Source: Thiohalocapsa halophila (GTDB taxonomy: Bacteria; Pseudomonadota; Gammaproteobacteria; Chromatiales; Chromatiaceae). From it: a stretch of DNA of 64,000 nucleotides. This document shows, piece by piece, positions 55,863 through 64,000 of the stretch (position 1 is its first letter; every line of letters begins with the position of its first letter). The position numbers and the translations under genes were made by a program. The stretch is taken from contig NZ_NRRV01000022.1 of the NCBI RefSeq assembly GCF_016583825.1, positions 21,169 to 85,168 of the forward strand, in the 5' to 3' direction. The notes beneath the pieces were generated by a model. The model had not been told where the DNA came from, did not search any database, and saw nothing but the letters and a program-made list of their open reading frames with translations.

Positions 55863-56600
55863 ATGCGCCGTGATCGCATCTACACGCCTCAGCCCCTCGC
55901 CGTCGGCGCTAGTGCCGAGCTGGAGGGCGGGGCCCGCCGACATGTCACCCAGGTGCTCAGGCTCGGCTTGGGCGATGCATTGGTGCTGTTCAACGGCGAC
56001 GGCCGGGACTACTCCGCCCGGCTGGTGGCGGCCGAGGGCGATACCGCCGTCGCCGAGGTGCTGGACAGCGGCCCGCCAGAGCCGGAGCCGCCCCTGGCCC
56101 TTACCCTGGCGCTCGGCATCTCCCGCGGCGAGCGGATGGACTTCGCATTGCAGAAGGCGGTGGAGCTGGGGGCCGCGGCCCTGGTCCCCCTGTTCACCGA
56201 GCGCAGCCTGGTGAAACTCAAGGACCAACGCCTGGAGAAGCGCCTGCGCCATTGGCAGGGCGTGGTGGTGGCGGCCTGCGAGCAGAGCGGCCGACGGCGG
56301 CTGCCGTCGCTGGCAGCGCCGCAGAAGCTCGGCACCTGGCTGGCTGGGCTGCCGCCGGAGCATGCCGGCGTGCTGCTGCATCACGCGGCGGCGCGCGCGC
56401 TGCCCGAGCTGCCCGCGCCGGCGGGCGCGCTGACCCTGCTGGTTGGCCCCGAGGGCGGGCTCGCCCCCGCCGAGCGCGAGGCGGCGCAAGCCCGGGGCTT
56501 CGTGCCGGTGCGCCTCGGACCCCGGGTGATGCGCACCGAAACCGCACCGCTCGCCGCACTGGCGGCCATGCAGACGCTCTGGGGGGATTTCCGCGGCTGA
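55863..56600 (+). CDS. rsmE: 16S rRNA (uracil1498-N3)-methyltransferase RsmE
   Basis: A 245-aa SPOUT enzyme. MRRDRIYTPQPLAVGAS and HVTQVLRLGLGDALVLFNGD form the N-terminal PUA-like domain; LVGPEGGLAPAEREAAQARG and LGPRVMRTETAPLAALA form the knotted SAM site. ATG at 55863 begins the domain; the frame upstream is not conserved. It is convergent with the ChpC-like gene. Confidence 0.95.
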   Translation: MRRDRIYTPQPLAVGASAELEGGARRHVTQVLRLGLGDALVLFNGDGRDYSARLVAAEGDTAVAEVLDSGPPEPEPPLALTLALGISRGERMDFALQKAVELGAAALVPLFTERSLVKLKDQRLEKRLRHWQGVVVAACEQSGRRRLPSLAAPQKLGTWLAGLPPEHAGVLLHHAAARALPELPAPAGALTLLVGPEGGLAPAEREAAQARGFVPVRLGPRVMRTETAPLAALAAMQTLWGDFRG

Positions 56601-56657
56601 AAGCACCGTCTGCGCCGGCGGCTTACGCCTGCGCGGCAGTCGCTCCGTGCGCGCTCA

Positions 56658-57182
56658 TCATCCCGCTTCGTCCCGGGGCTTTTCCAGGATCGCCGCCAGC
56701 GGAGTCAGCGCAGTGGCGATGGCGGCCAGGTCCGGCACGGCGAAGTGCGCCTCGCCCAGGCGCAGCGCCGTCGCCGCAAGCGCAGGCAGCGCTTCCGTGA
56801 CCGGCGCCGGCTCACCGTCGCGCAGGGTCACCAGGCCGGGGACGCCCTGGGCCGCAAAGGCGACGGCGTCCAGTGCGCATGCGGGGTCCAGCGTCGGGCA
56901 GACGACGGCGCGGGTGCGAGTCGGCGCCGCGCTTGTCCCGCCGTCGGCGCCCGAGAGCCGCAGCAGCGGCAGCGGTCGCTGATGCCAATGCAGCACACCC
57001 ACCAGGGCTTCCTCCAGCGCCGGCGCCAGCGGCTGCGGCCTCGGCGGCATCGGCCGGGCCTCGCAGCGCAACACCTCCAGGACGGCTGCCGCCGGCAGCA
57101 GCCAGCGCCACAGCGGCGTGGCGTCAACGTCCTGCCAGACCAGCGCCTGGATGGGCTCGGGCAGCCGCAGGGGCGTCGCCAT
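56658..57182 (-). CDS. CheW-like scaffold protein (ChpC/PilI type)
   Basis: A 174-aa protein with LVWQDVDATPLWRWLLPAAA, LEVLRCEARPMPPRP and a LHWHQRPLPLLRL segment typical of CheW-fold scaffolds that couple receptors to a CheA kinase. It lies 7 bases downstream of the ChpA-like kinase and presumably works with it in pilus-linked chemotaxis. Sequence divergence is considerable, so the call leans on context. Confidence 0.75.
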   Translation of the reverse strand: MATPLRLPEPIQALVWQDVDATPLWRWLLPAAAVLEVLRCEARPMPPRPQPLAPALEEALVGVLHWHQRPLPLLRLSGADGGTSAAPTRTRAVVCPTLDPACALDAVAFAAQGVPGLVTLRDGEPAPVTEALPALAATALRLGEAHFAVPDLAAIATALTPLAAILEKPRDEAG

Positions 57183-57189
57183 CGTGCAC

Positions 57190-60100
57190 TCAAGCGCCGC
57201 CGGTGAGCAGCAGCGCCTCGATCTGCGCCAGCAGCGCATCCTCGGCGAAGGGCTTGGAGACGAAGCGATCCACGCCCGCCGCCAGGGCCTCGGCACGCTG
57301 GGTCTCGCCGACCATGGAGGTGATCATGACGATGGGCAGGCGGCGCAGGTCGTCGGCGCCGCGCACCCAGCGCGTTAGCTCCAAGCCGTTCATGCGCGGC
57401 ATGTCCAGATCCACCAGCAGCAGATCCGGTCGCCGGCGACGCAGCATCACCTGTGCCTCGACGCCGTCGCGGGCGGTGACCACTGTCAGGCTCTCGCGGG
57501 CCAGCAGCCGCTGCGCCACGCGGCGGACGGTCTCGGAATCGTCCACCACCAGCACCGTCGGGTGTTGCTCGGCGGCGGCGTCGACGCTGTCGGGCTGGCG
57601 CCGGGCGCGCAGCAGGGCCGGTAGGTCTGCGAGCAGCGCCACCCGCCCGTCGGGGAGCACCGTGCCGCCGGAGAGCCAGCGCAGCGCCGCCAGCGGCGGT
57701 CCGAGGGGCTTGACCATGACGCGCTGACTCGCCAGCAGCGCGTCCACCTGGAAGGCGATCCGCTCGCCGCCGGCAGCCACCAGCAGCACCGGCAGCCAAC
57801 GCTGTTGCGGCGGACTCGGGACCGCCGCCGGGCTGAGTGCCCGCTCCAGCGGCTCCACCGGGAATCGCTCGCCGCGGTACTCCACCTCGGCGCCGCCGGC
57901 GAGCAAGTGCTCGCGTGCCACCCGGGTCACGGCGAGCGCGGTGCCGTGGGGGACGGCAAGCAAGGTATCCGCCGCATTCACCAGCAGGGCCTCGACGATG
58001 GACAGGGTCAGGGGCAGGCGGACGCGGGCGCGCATGCCGCGGCCAGGCGTAGACGAGAGCGTCAGCTCGCCGTTGAGCGCGGCCACCTGGGTGCTGACCA
58101 CGTCGAGACCAATGCCGCGGCCGGCTTCCTGGGTGAGCGCCTCGGCCGTGGAGAAGCCGGCACGCAGCGTCAACGCCAGCACCTCGCTCTCCGGCAGCTG
58201 CGCATCCGCAGCCACCAGTCCGAGCGCCACGGCTCGCTCGCGCACCTTGGCGGCATCGATGCCGGCGCCGTCGTCGACGATATCGAAGATGACGTCATTG
58301 CCCTCGCGGGTCAGCGCGATACGCACCTCGCCCACCCGCGGCTTACCGCCGGCGGCGCGCGTAGACGGCGGCTCGATGCCGTGGACAACGGCGTTGCGCA
58401 GCAGATGCTCCAGCGGCGGTGTGAAGCGCTCCAGCACATTGCGGTCGAGCATCACATCGGCGCCGGTCAGCGCAAGCTGGACGCGTTTGCCGAGGGCGTC
58501 CGCGGTCACGCGCACCAGCCGCGCCAGGCGTGCTTGTAAACGCCCGAAGGGCAGCATGCGTGCGCTCAGCAGGTCGTCCTGCAAGGACTCGGCGATGCGC
58601 ATCTGCTGGCGCAGCAGGTCGGCATTGTCCCGTTGCAGCTCGCCGACGGCCGCGGTGACCGTGCGGGACTCCCCGAGCAGCGCCGCCGCTTCGCTCAGCG
58701 TGCGCGTGCGCTCGCCGGTGTCGTCACCCGCCGCCGTCAGCGCAGGCTCGCCGAGCGCGTCCAGTGCATCCAGCCGACGGGTGACGCGCTTGAGTAGCGC
58801 CTCCAGCTGCGCCAGCCGGAAGCCGAGCCGCGCGTTTTGCTGCATCAGCCGTGCGCGGTACTCGCCCACCTCGCCGGAGCGGTTGATAATGCCATCGAGC
58901 CAGTCGGCATCGACGCGCAGCTGGGTGGCCGCGTCGTCACCGGCTGCGGCCGGCGCCTCGGCGGCCTCCGGCGTGTCCGCAGCCGCCGGCGGTGTCTCTG
59001 GCGTGATCTGCGTGCCGGCGGCGTGCGCGTCCGGGCCCGCGGCGGCGATCTCGCCGAAGAGCTTGTCCGGCAATACCACCGGCTCACCGCGCCCGGCGGC
59101 GCTGATCTGCCCAGACAAGGTATCCAGGCTGCGCTGCACCAGGTCCAGCAGGCGGTTCGTGTTGGCGGCCGGCAGGTTCTCCGCATCCGCGAGCAGTGAC
59201 TCGAGCGCATGGCTCAGGTCCCCCACCGGCGCGAGGCCGGCCATGCGGGCGCTGCCCTTGAGGTTGTGCAGGCGCCGGCGCGCCAGCGCCAGACCCGCGG
59301 CATCCGGCCCGCCCGCCAGCCAGTCGCGCAGCTGGACGTCCAGGGCCTCGATGAGCTCCCCCGCCTCGTGCACGAAGACCGGCAGTGGGTCATCGCCTGC
59401 CAGCAGGGCTTCGACGTCGTCGTCGTCCGCGCCGGCCGAGCGTGCGGCTGCGCCAGCGTCTGACCGCGCTGCACCGGCGACTTCACCCGGCTCCGCGGCA
59501 GCCGCTGCTAGGCTCGGCGACGCCGCCGACCCATCCGGCGCCTCGTGCTCCGAGGCCGATGCCCCCGCAGCGGCGGTGTCGGCGCCGGGCGGAGACATGC
59601 GCATGGGCGCCTCGCTGTCGGAGCCGGTGTTGTCGGCGGCGGCCAGCAAGGTCTTGGCGCTGCGGATCAGGCTCGCCGTCGGGGCCTTACGGCGCTGGGA
59701 TTCGGCCTCGATGATCTCTGGCAGCAGGGCCACGACATCGGCGAGGAAGTCCGCGGCTGCCACGTCTGCGGGCAGGTCGCGGTCGAGCAGGCGCTCCAGC
59801 ACCGCGCCGGTATAGCGCGCGAGGTCCGCCAAGTGGCGTGCGCCCACCAGCTTGCCGCTGTTCTTCAACGTCTGGAAGGAGCGGCGCAGGATGGACAGGG
59901 CCAGGTCGTCCTGGCGGTCTCTGGACCAGCGCTCCTGCTGGAGGCGGATGCTCTCGAGCTCGTCTTGGGCTTCGTCGAGGAATAGGTTCAGGAATTCCAG
60001 GTTCACCGACTGCGATGCTTCGGTCCAGGGCAGGGAGTCGGCGGCTTCGGAATCGCCGTCCACTTCCTTGTCCGGGCGCAGCAGGCCGGACAGGCGCTCG

Positions 60101-61389
60101 ATGGCATAGTCGGCCTCGGCGATCATGCGCACGTCCGTCACCTCGCGCTCCAGACGGTCTTCCAGGTAGATGTCCACCGCTGCCAATGCCCGTCCGATGA
60201 GCTCGACGCCGGCCTCGCCGGGCACCTGGCTCGGCTCCAGATAGCGGATGCGCAGCTGCGCGGCCAGCGCATCCAACAGGCGCGCGGGCTCCGTCTCACC
60301 GATATTGCCGAGGCTGGCGGCCAGACCCTGGAGGGTGCGATAGGTGTCCGCGAGCTGCGCGGACTGGCCCAGGCTCATGGCGCCGATGCCAACGGCGCTG
60401 CGGGCGCTGCCGAGCTTGGCTCGCGCCTCGCGCAGCTTGTCCGCAGCACTGGCCTGCCCCGCCGCCGGCGCCCGCTGGGTGACGGCAGAGTGGGTGGGTG
60501 CCGCCGGCGCGACGCCGGTGCTCTCGGCTTGGGCATGCTCGCTCAGGCCGCGCCCGTAGCGGCGCTCGAGCTCCTGCATCGCGGCGGTGTCCGCCGGCAG
60601 CTGTGAAATGCGCGACGACAAGTCGCCGAGCAGCGCCGTCGCCAGGTCTGCCGGCCACTCCGGCGCCGGCGCCGTCAGCGGCTTGAGCACCTTGTCCAGG
60701 CGTCCGAGCAGGGCCTTGGTGGGTGCATCTGCCTCCAGGTGGCCGTCCAGCAGGCCGTCGACGAGGGACTCGGCCGCCAGGAACAGCTGGTGTACCGGCC
60801 CTTGCTTGAAGTTGCGGCGCACGTGGTTGAACAGTCGCGACAGGCCGAGCAGGCCCGCTTGCGCGTTGTCGTCGCTGAACCAGCGCACCAGGTAGCGGTG
60901 GAAGTGCGGGCGCACCTTGAGCGACAGTCGCACCAGGGCGGCCAGGGAGTCCGGCGCCACCGGCTCGCTCTGCGCCGGCACGGAGGACGGGATCAGCAGG
61001 TCCGCGGGGCTCAGCGGCGGGACGCCGCGCGCATGGCGCAGGTCGTTGATGCTCGGGAGCAGCGCCAAGGGGTCTGGTTGCTCGCCGGCATCGCCGGCGC
61101 GCAGGTGCTCGGTCAGCTGCGCAATTGCCGACGACAGCGCCGCGCGCGCCTGACCCGCATCGACCGTGGCGTCCTTCAGGATCTGCTCGCAAGTGCGCTG
61201 CATCTCTTCGGCGAGCAGGGCCGCCGCCGGCAGCGCCCGCGCCATCAGCATGGCGCGCATCTCGAACAGCAGGGTCACGGCCTCGCCGGTATCTCCGCCC
61301 TCGCGCAGCAGGCTGCCGACCCGCGCCAAGCTCGCGAGGATTTCCTCGCGCACCCAGTCGGGGCCGTTCGTGGATCGTTGTTCCGCCAT
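57190..61389 (-). CDS. chpA: ChpA/PilL-type hybrid chemotaxis kinase with receiver domain
   Basis: A 1399-aa protein. N-terminal 480 residues: helical Hpt-like/FimL-like regions. Near residue 506 an Hpt motif reads SFQTLKNSGKL, with Gln506 replacing the phosphorylated His. A second, intact Hpt motif LHNLKGSARMAG has His708. Then come the dimerisation region, the ATPase (LLRNAVVHGIEPP, DIVDDGAGID), a CheW-like domain and a C-terminal receiver with Asp1327 in LVDLDMPRMNG. It would control pilus extension and retraction or surface sensing. A GTG at 61392 directly before the ATG is an alternative start. Other pilG/H/J partners are not adjacent. Confidence 0.9.
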   Translation of the reverse strand: MAEQRSTNGPDWVREEILASLARVGSLLREGGDTGEAVTLLFEMRAMLMARALPAAALLAEEMQRTCEQILKDATVDAGQARAALSSAIAQLTEHLRAGDAGEQPDPLALLPSINDLRHARGVPPLSPADLLIPSSVPAQSEPVAPDSLAALVRLSLKVRPHFHRYLVRWFSDDNAQAGLLGLSRLFNHVRRNFKQGPVHQLFLAAESLVDGLLDGHLEADAPTKALLGRLDKVLKPLTAPAPEWPADLATALLGDLSSRISQLPADTAAMQELERRYGRGLSEHAQAESTGVAPAAPTHSAVTQRAPAAGQASAADKLREARAKLGSARSAVGIGAMSLGQSAQLADTYRTLQGLAASLGNIGETEPARLLDALAAQLRIRYLEPSQVPGEAGVELIGRALAAVDIYLEDRLEREVTDVRMIAEADYAIERLSGLLRPDKEVDGDSEAADSLPWTEASQSVNLEFLNLFLDEAQDELESIRLQQERWSRDRQDDLALSILRRSFQTLKNSGKLVGARHLADLARYTGAVLERLLDRDLPADVAAADFLADVVALLPEIIEAESQRRKAPTASLIRSAKTLLAAADNTGSDSEAPMRMSPPGADTAAAGASASEHEAPDGSAASPSLAAAAAEPGEVAGAARSDAGAAARSAGADDDDVEALLAGDDPLPVFVHEAGELIEALDVQLRDWLAGGPDAAGLALARRRLHNLKGSARMAGLAPVGDLSHALESLLADAENLPAANTNRLLDLVQRSLDTLSGQISAAGRGEPVVLPDKLFGEIAAAGPDAHAAGTQITPETPPAAADTPEAAEAPAAAGDDAATQLRVDADWLDGIINRSGEVGEYRARLMQQNARLGFRLAQLEALLKRVTRRLDALDALGEPALTAAGDDTGERTRTLSEAAALLGESRTVTAAVGELQRDNADLLRQQMRIAESLQDDLLSARMLPFGRLQARLARLVRVTADALGKRVQLALTGADVMLDRNVLERFTPPLEHLLRNAVVHGIEPPSTRAAGGKPRVGEVRIALTREGNDVIFDIVDDGAGIDAAKVRERAVALGLVAADAQLPESEVLALTLRAGFSTAEALTQEAGRGIGLDVVSTQVAALNGELTLSSTPGRGMRARVRLPLTLSIVEALLVNAADTLLAVPHGTALAVTRVAREHLLAGGAEVEYRGERFPVEPLERALSPAAVPSPPQQRWLPVLLVAAGGERIAFQVDALLASQRVMVKPLGPPLAALRWLSGGTVLPDGRVALLADLPALLRARRQPDSVDAAAEQHPTVLVVDDSETVRRVAQRLLARESLTVVTARDGVEAQVMLRRRRPDLLLVDLDMPRMNGLELTRWVRGADDLRRLPIVMITSMVGETQRAEALAAGVDRFVSKPFAEDALLAQIEALLLTGGA

Positions 61390-61576
61390 CACTCCCCCGT
61401 GCCGGCACTGGACGGATCATTGGAGCCGACATCGGCCCTGACTCGGCCAACGCCGCATCACCCTGAAGTGTAAGTCCTACCGCGCGGTGCTCACAGCGGG
61501 CGCCGCCTGCGGTGTCGCCAGCGCGAGCAACCGCAGTATCCGCCGCATGCGCACCGAGGTGTCGGGCTCGGAGGCG

Positions 61577-63106
61577 TTACCGTGGCGGTGGAGCGCGGGT
61601 GCAGCCGCGATCGCCACAGTGGGCGACCTTCAAATCGCCGTTGGTCTCGTCGTAATAGACCACCACCGGCAGCCCGTCCGCACCCACTGCGATATCGATG
61701 TGCCAACCGACCGAGCCCTCGGCGTCGAGGGTGACGACACGGGCCTGGGTGCAGTCGGCATCCTTGCAGCGGGCCACCTTGATGTCGCTGTTGCTGTGGT
61801 CGTGGTAGGCGATGACCGGCAGGCTGTCGGTGCCCAGGGCGACAGCCGGATTGGCGCCCACTGAGCCCGCGGTGTCGATGCGGCTCAGCGTGGCGTCGGA
61901 GCAGGTGAGGTCCCTACAGCGGGCAGCCTTGAGGTCGTCGTTGAAAAAATCCCAGTAGACGATGAAGGGGCGCCCGGCCGCATCCAGCAACAGGTCCGTG
62001 CCCATGCCGACGCCGCCGAGATCGACCGCCACGGCTTCGGTCTCTTGGCAGCCGCGGTCGAGGCAGCGGACGAGCTTGAGGTCGCGGCGGCTGGCGTCGA
62101 AGTAGCTCAGCAGAATAGTACCGTCGGGCGCGGCGGCAATGGCGCTGTGCCAGCCCACATCGCCCGCGGTGTCCAGGGGCCGCAGCGCCGCGCTGTTGCA
62201 GCCCGGGTCGCGGCAGAGCGCCGCCAGCAGATCCTTGCGCTCGCGGTCGTAGTAGCCAATGACCGGCAGGCCGTCCTCGGGTACGGTGATATCGACGAAC
62301 TTGCCGGCAGCGCCGGAGGCGTCCACGTCGACGATATCCGCCTCGAAGCAGCCTGCATCCCGGCAGCGGGCGGCCTTGAGCACGCCTCGATCGCTGTCGA
62401 AGTAGGCGATCACCGGCAGGCCGTCGCCGCCGATGGCGAGGCCAAGGGACCAGCCCACGTCGCTGCGTGAGTCCACCAGGGCATGGCTGGCGCTGGTGCA
62501 GGCGGCATCCTTGCAGTGCGCCACCTTGAGGTCCCGATTGCCGTAGTCCAGGTAGGCGACCACCGGCAGGCCGTCCGCGCCGATGGCGATGGCCGGCGAC
62601 CAGCCGACGTCGCCGTCGTCATCGAGGACATGAATCCGGTTGGCACGCCCGTTAAGCGCCGGCGGCGGTGGCGGCGCCGGACTCGCCGCGGCCTCTCCGA
62701 GCTGCAGGCTGAAGGCGTCGAAGCGTGAGCGGTCATCGCCGGCCACCACGCGCAGGATATGGCTGCCGGGCGTGATGCCGCGCGGGAGCGGACCTGCTTC
62801 GATGGTGGTCTCGGTGGCGCGTCGCACCGTCAAGGGCTCTCTGTCCAGGGTGACACTCGGCAGCCGCTTGCCGAAATTCTCGCCCTCGATGCTCAGCAGC
62901 TTAGTCTGCGGGTCCAGGCTCGCGCTGATGACGATCAGCTGAGGGTCGTCCAGCCAGTCGTAGTCCTGCGCAACCCCCGGTGCGCACAGGCCGAGGAGAC
63001 CGAGCAGGAATAGGCCGAGCAGCAGGCGGGGGGGCGTGCATAGCCGCGCCGGACCCGGCGCAGGCGGCGGTGCGGAGCTCAAGCGAATGACCGACAGCCG
63101 GGACAT
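61577..63106 (-). CDS. Secreted seven-repeat, probable beta-propeller protein with IPT/TIG-like domain
   Basis: A 509-aa protein with an N-terminal signal (LLLGLFLLGLLGLCAPGVAQ). An IPT/TIG-like domain follows (IVISASLDPQTKLLSIEGEN, then FGKRLPSVTLD), then a proline linker. After residue 155 seven repeats of about 48 residues occur, each with the pattern VGW..IAIG.DGLPV.AY.D...DLK.A and a C-x4-C pair (for example CKDAAC, CRDAGC, CRDPGC, CLDRGC). Seven blades suggest a propeller with one disulfide per blade, made by the Dsb system. Function is unknown; binding or surface recognition is a reasonable guess. Confidence 0.75.
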   Translation of the reverse strand: MSRLSVIRLSSAPPPAPGPARLCTPPRLLLGLFLLGLLGLCAPGVAQDYDWLDDPQLIVISASLDPQTKLLSIEGENFGKRLPSVTLDREPLTVRRATETTIEAGPLPRGITPGSHILRVVAGDDRSRFDAFSLQLGEAAASPAPPPPPALNGRANRIHVLDDDGDVGWSPAIAIGADGLPVVAYLDYGNRDLKVAHCKDAACTSASHALVDSRSDVGWSLGLAIGGDGLPVIAYFDSDRGVLKAARCRDAGCFEADIVDVDASGAAGKFVDITVPEDGLPVIGYYDRERKDLLAALCRDPGCNSAALRPLDTAGDVGWHSAIAAAPDGTILLSYFDASRRDLKLVRCLDRGCQETEAVAVDLGGVGMGTDLLLDAAGRPFIVYWDFFNDDLKAARCRDLTCSDATLSRIDTAGSVGANPAVALGTDSLPVIAYHDHSNSDIKVARCKDADCTQARVVTLDAEGSVGWHIDIAVGADGLPVVVYYDETNGDLKVAHCGDRGCTRAPPPR

Positions 63107-63470
63107 GGCGCGGGGTTGATCAGAGAAACCTCAGCAGAGCCGGTGCGGGGCGATGACGTCCAGGCCCTGCGAGCCGCCGCGCCTGCGGCGCGAACGCGCC
63201 AAGGCTTGCACTCGCAGCGCATGCACCGTCAGGCCCCGGAACGGGTGGATGTTACCACCGGCTGTCGCCGGGTCTCCGGGACGCGGTGCACGTTGCCCGA
63301 CATTGGCACAGAGCGCATGCAAGCCCCTGCGCCGCAACACCTGATTTAGCGCAAGCCATCCTGTGCCTCTGTGGCATTCCACCATTGACTTTCTGGACAA
63401 ACATAGCGGTTTCCACCACTATTAATGAGCTTTCTAACCAATCGCATACCGACCGCTACGGAGCACCGCC
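63107..63470. other. Intergenic region with possible promoter
   Basis: 364 bases between divergent genes without a supported ORF. An AT-richer stretch (63380-63450) contains TTGACT (63385-63390), a good -35 match, but no convincing -10 at normal spacing. It probably holds the promoter of the gene starting at 63471. Confidence 0.35.
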
Positions 63471-64000
63471 ATGACCGAAGCCCGCCTGCTGCGCCGCCAT
63501 CGCGCCTATTTCAAGGGCTGGGCTCAGGCGTTCGGCGATCATGACCTCTTGCGGGACCCCCGGCAGGGATTGCGCTGGCTGTTGGGGGAGGCGCAGTTGG
63601 GGCTGATGCTGGACCCCTCCGTGCGCACGCGCCTGCGCGGCGGCGATGACGACGGCCTCGGCGGCCTGCTCGCGGACGCCCCTCAGGCGCCCGCCGCGGA
63701 GCCCGGCACGCCTTGGCCGAGGCCGATGCGCTTGCATAGCCGGATGCCAACGCCGCCGGCCGTGGTGGACGTGGGCACGGCGACGTTGCGGCTCGGGCGC
63801 CTGACGCTGCGCCAGTGCCCGCCCGCCGTCATGCAGCGCCTCCGAACCCTACTCGGGGCTCATGCCGAGCTCCACCTCTATCAGGCCTATCACCTGCGCT
63901 ATCCCAACGGCGCACGCATGCTGGCCATCGGGCAGCACCCGCCCCTCGGCCTCATCTACCGGGAGCTGCCGCCGGCGCTGATCCGCTCCACCCCCCTGGC
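63471..64000 (+). CDS. Unknown protein, 3' end outside the window
   Basis: The frame from ATG 63471 stays open to the window end (176 codons) with GC-rich third positions. It begins MTEARLLRRHRAYFKGWAQA and continues with RQGLRWLLGEAQLGLMLDPS and AELHLYQAYHLRYPNGARML. No signal peptide or membrane segment is seen. A central Pro/Ala-rich linker (APQAPAAEPGTPWPRP) separates two blocks. I recognise no family. Confidence 0.5.
   Translation, partial: MTEARLLRRHRAYFKGWAQAFGDHDLLRDPRQGLRWLLGEAQLGLMLDPSVRTRLRGGDDDGLGGLLADAPQAPAAEPGTPWPRPMRLHSRMPTPPAVVDVGTATLRLGRLTLRQCPPAVMQRLRTLLGAHAELHLYQAYHLRYPNGARMLAIGQHPPLGLIYRELPPALIRSTPL

Overview
The window reads as high-GC gammaproteobacterial chromosome. 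DsbA/DsbB, PilT/PilU-type retraction ATPases, a ChpA-type chemotaxis kinase, RsmE, Pcm, AmpG, DUF2782, DUF1840 and DUF423 are all typical of Gammaproteobacteria. The pyrophosphate-centred enzyme set, a PEP-CTERM protein and many Uma2/toxin-antitoxin genes suggest a purple-sulfur or thioautotrophic relative (Chromatiales-like). That placement is inference; no rRNA or other marker is present.

Layout. 1-1570: an ADP-ribosylglycohydrolase and a PfkB kinase resembling the E. coli yegU/yegV pair, with codon use unlike the rest. 1655-17023: a BREX type 2 (Pgl-like) defence island. It holds only the 3' end of pglX, then intact pglY, pglZ, brxD and brxHI. Between these genes sit a REP doublet with a dead RAYT transposase, an ImmA/IrrE-type peptidase, a Phd antitoxin, a broken PIN module and an intact PIN/RHH toxin-antitoxin pair. 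17094-21069: DUF1840, an unknown 383-aa protein, small membrane proteins, and a decayed arsenic-type transporter region behind a perfect inverted-repeat operator. 21070-28595: dsbB-dsbA, two PilU-like ATPases, a PilZ gene whose end runs into a Uma2 gene, a TRAP dctQM pair and DUF2782. 28832-32530: cobalamin genes cobHIJ diverging from cobL. 32669-37638: a lipoprotein hydrolase, AmpG, a PEP-CTERM protein and Uma2.

38064-45981 is a pyrophosphate block, all on the minus strand: soluble PPase, a proton-type and a sodium/potassium-type membrane PPase, an unknown 258-aa protein and PPi-dependent phosphofructokinase. Together they would make, use and conserve the energy of PPi. Next to it, 46619-46798 carries a cluster of DnaA boxes beside an AT-rich trinucleotide run, a candidate replication origin. 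47180-50475 is a second, ruined defence region: helicase and DUF1156 remnants, a macro-PARG fragment, a live TumE/TumA pair and orphan or broken toxin-antitoxin genes. 50680-64000: a porin, a dead second TRAP transporter, pcm, DUF423, rsmE, a ChpA-like kinase with its CheW partner, and a seven-repeat, cysteine-paired secreted protein.

A recurring theme is pseudogenes that keep the two ends and lose the middle (RAYT, PIN toxin, two Uma2 genes, helicase, dctP-dctM, ACR3). This suggests deletion-driven decay of accessory DNA, or possibly assembly collapse.
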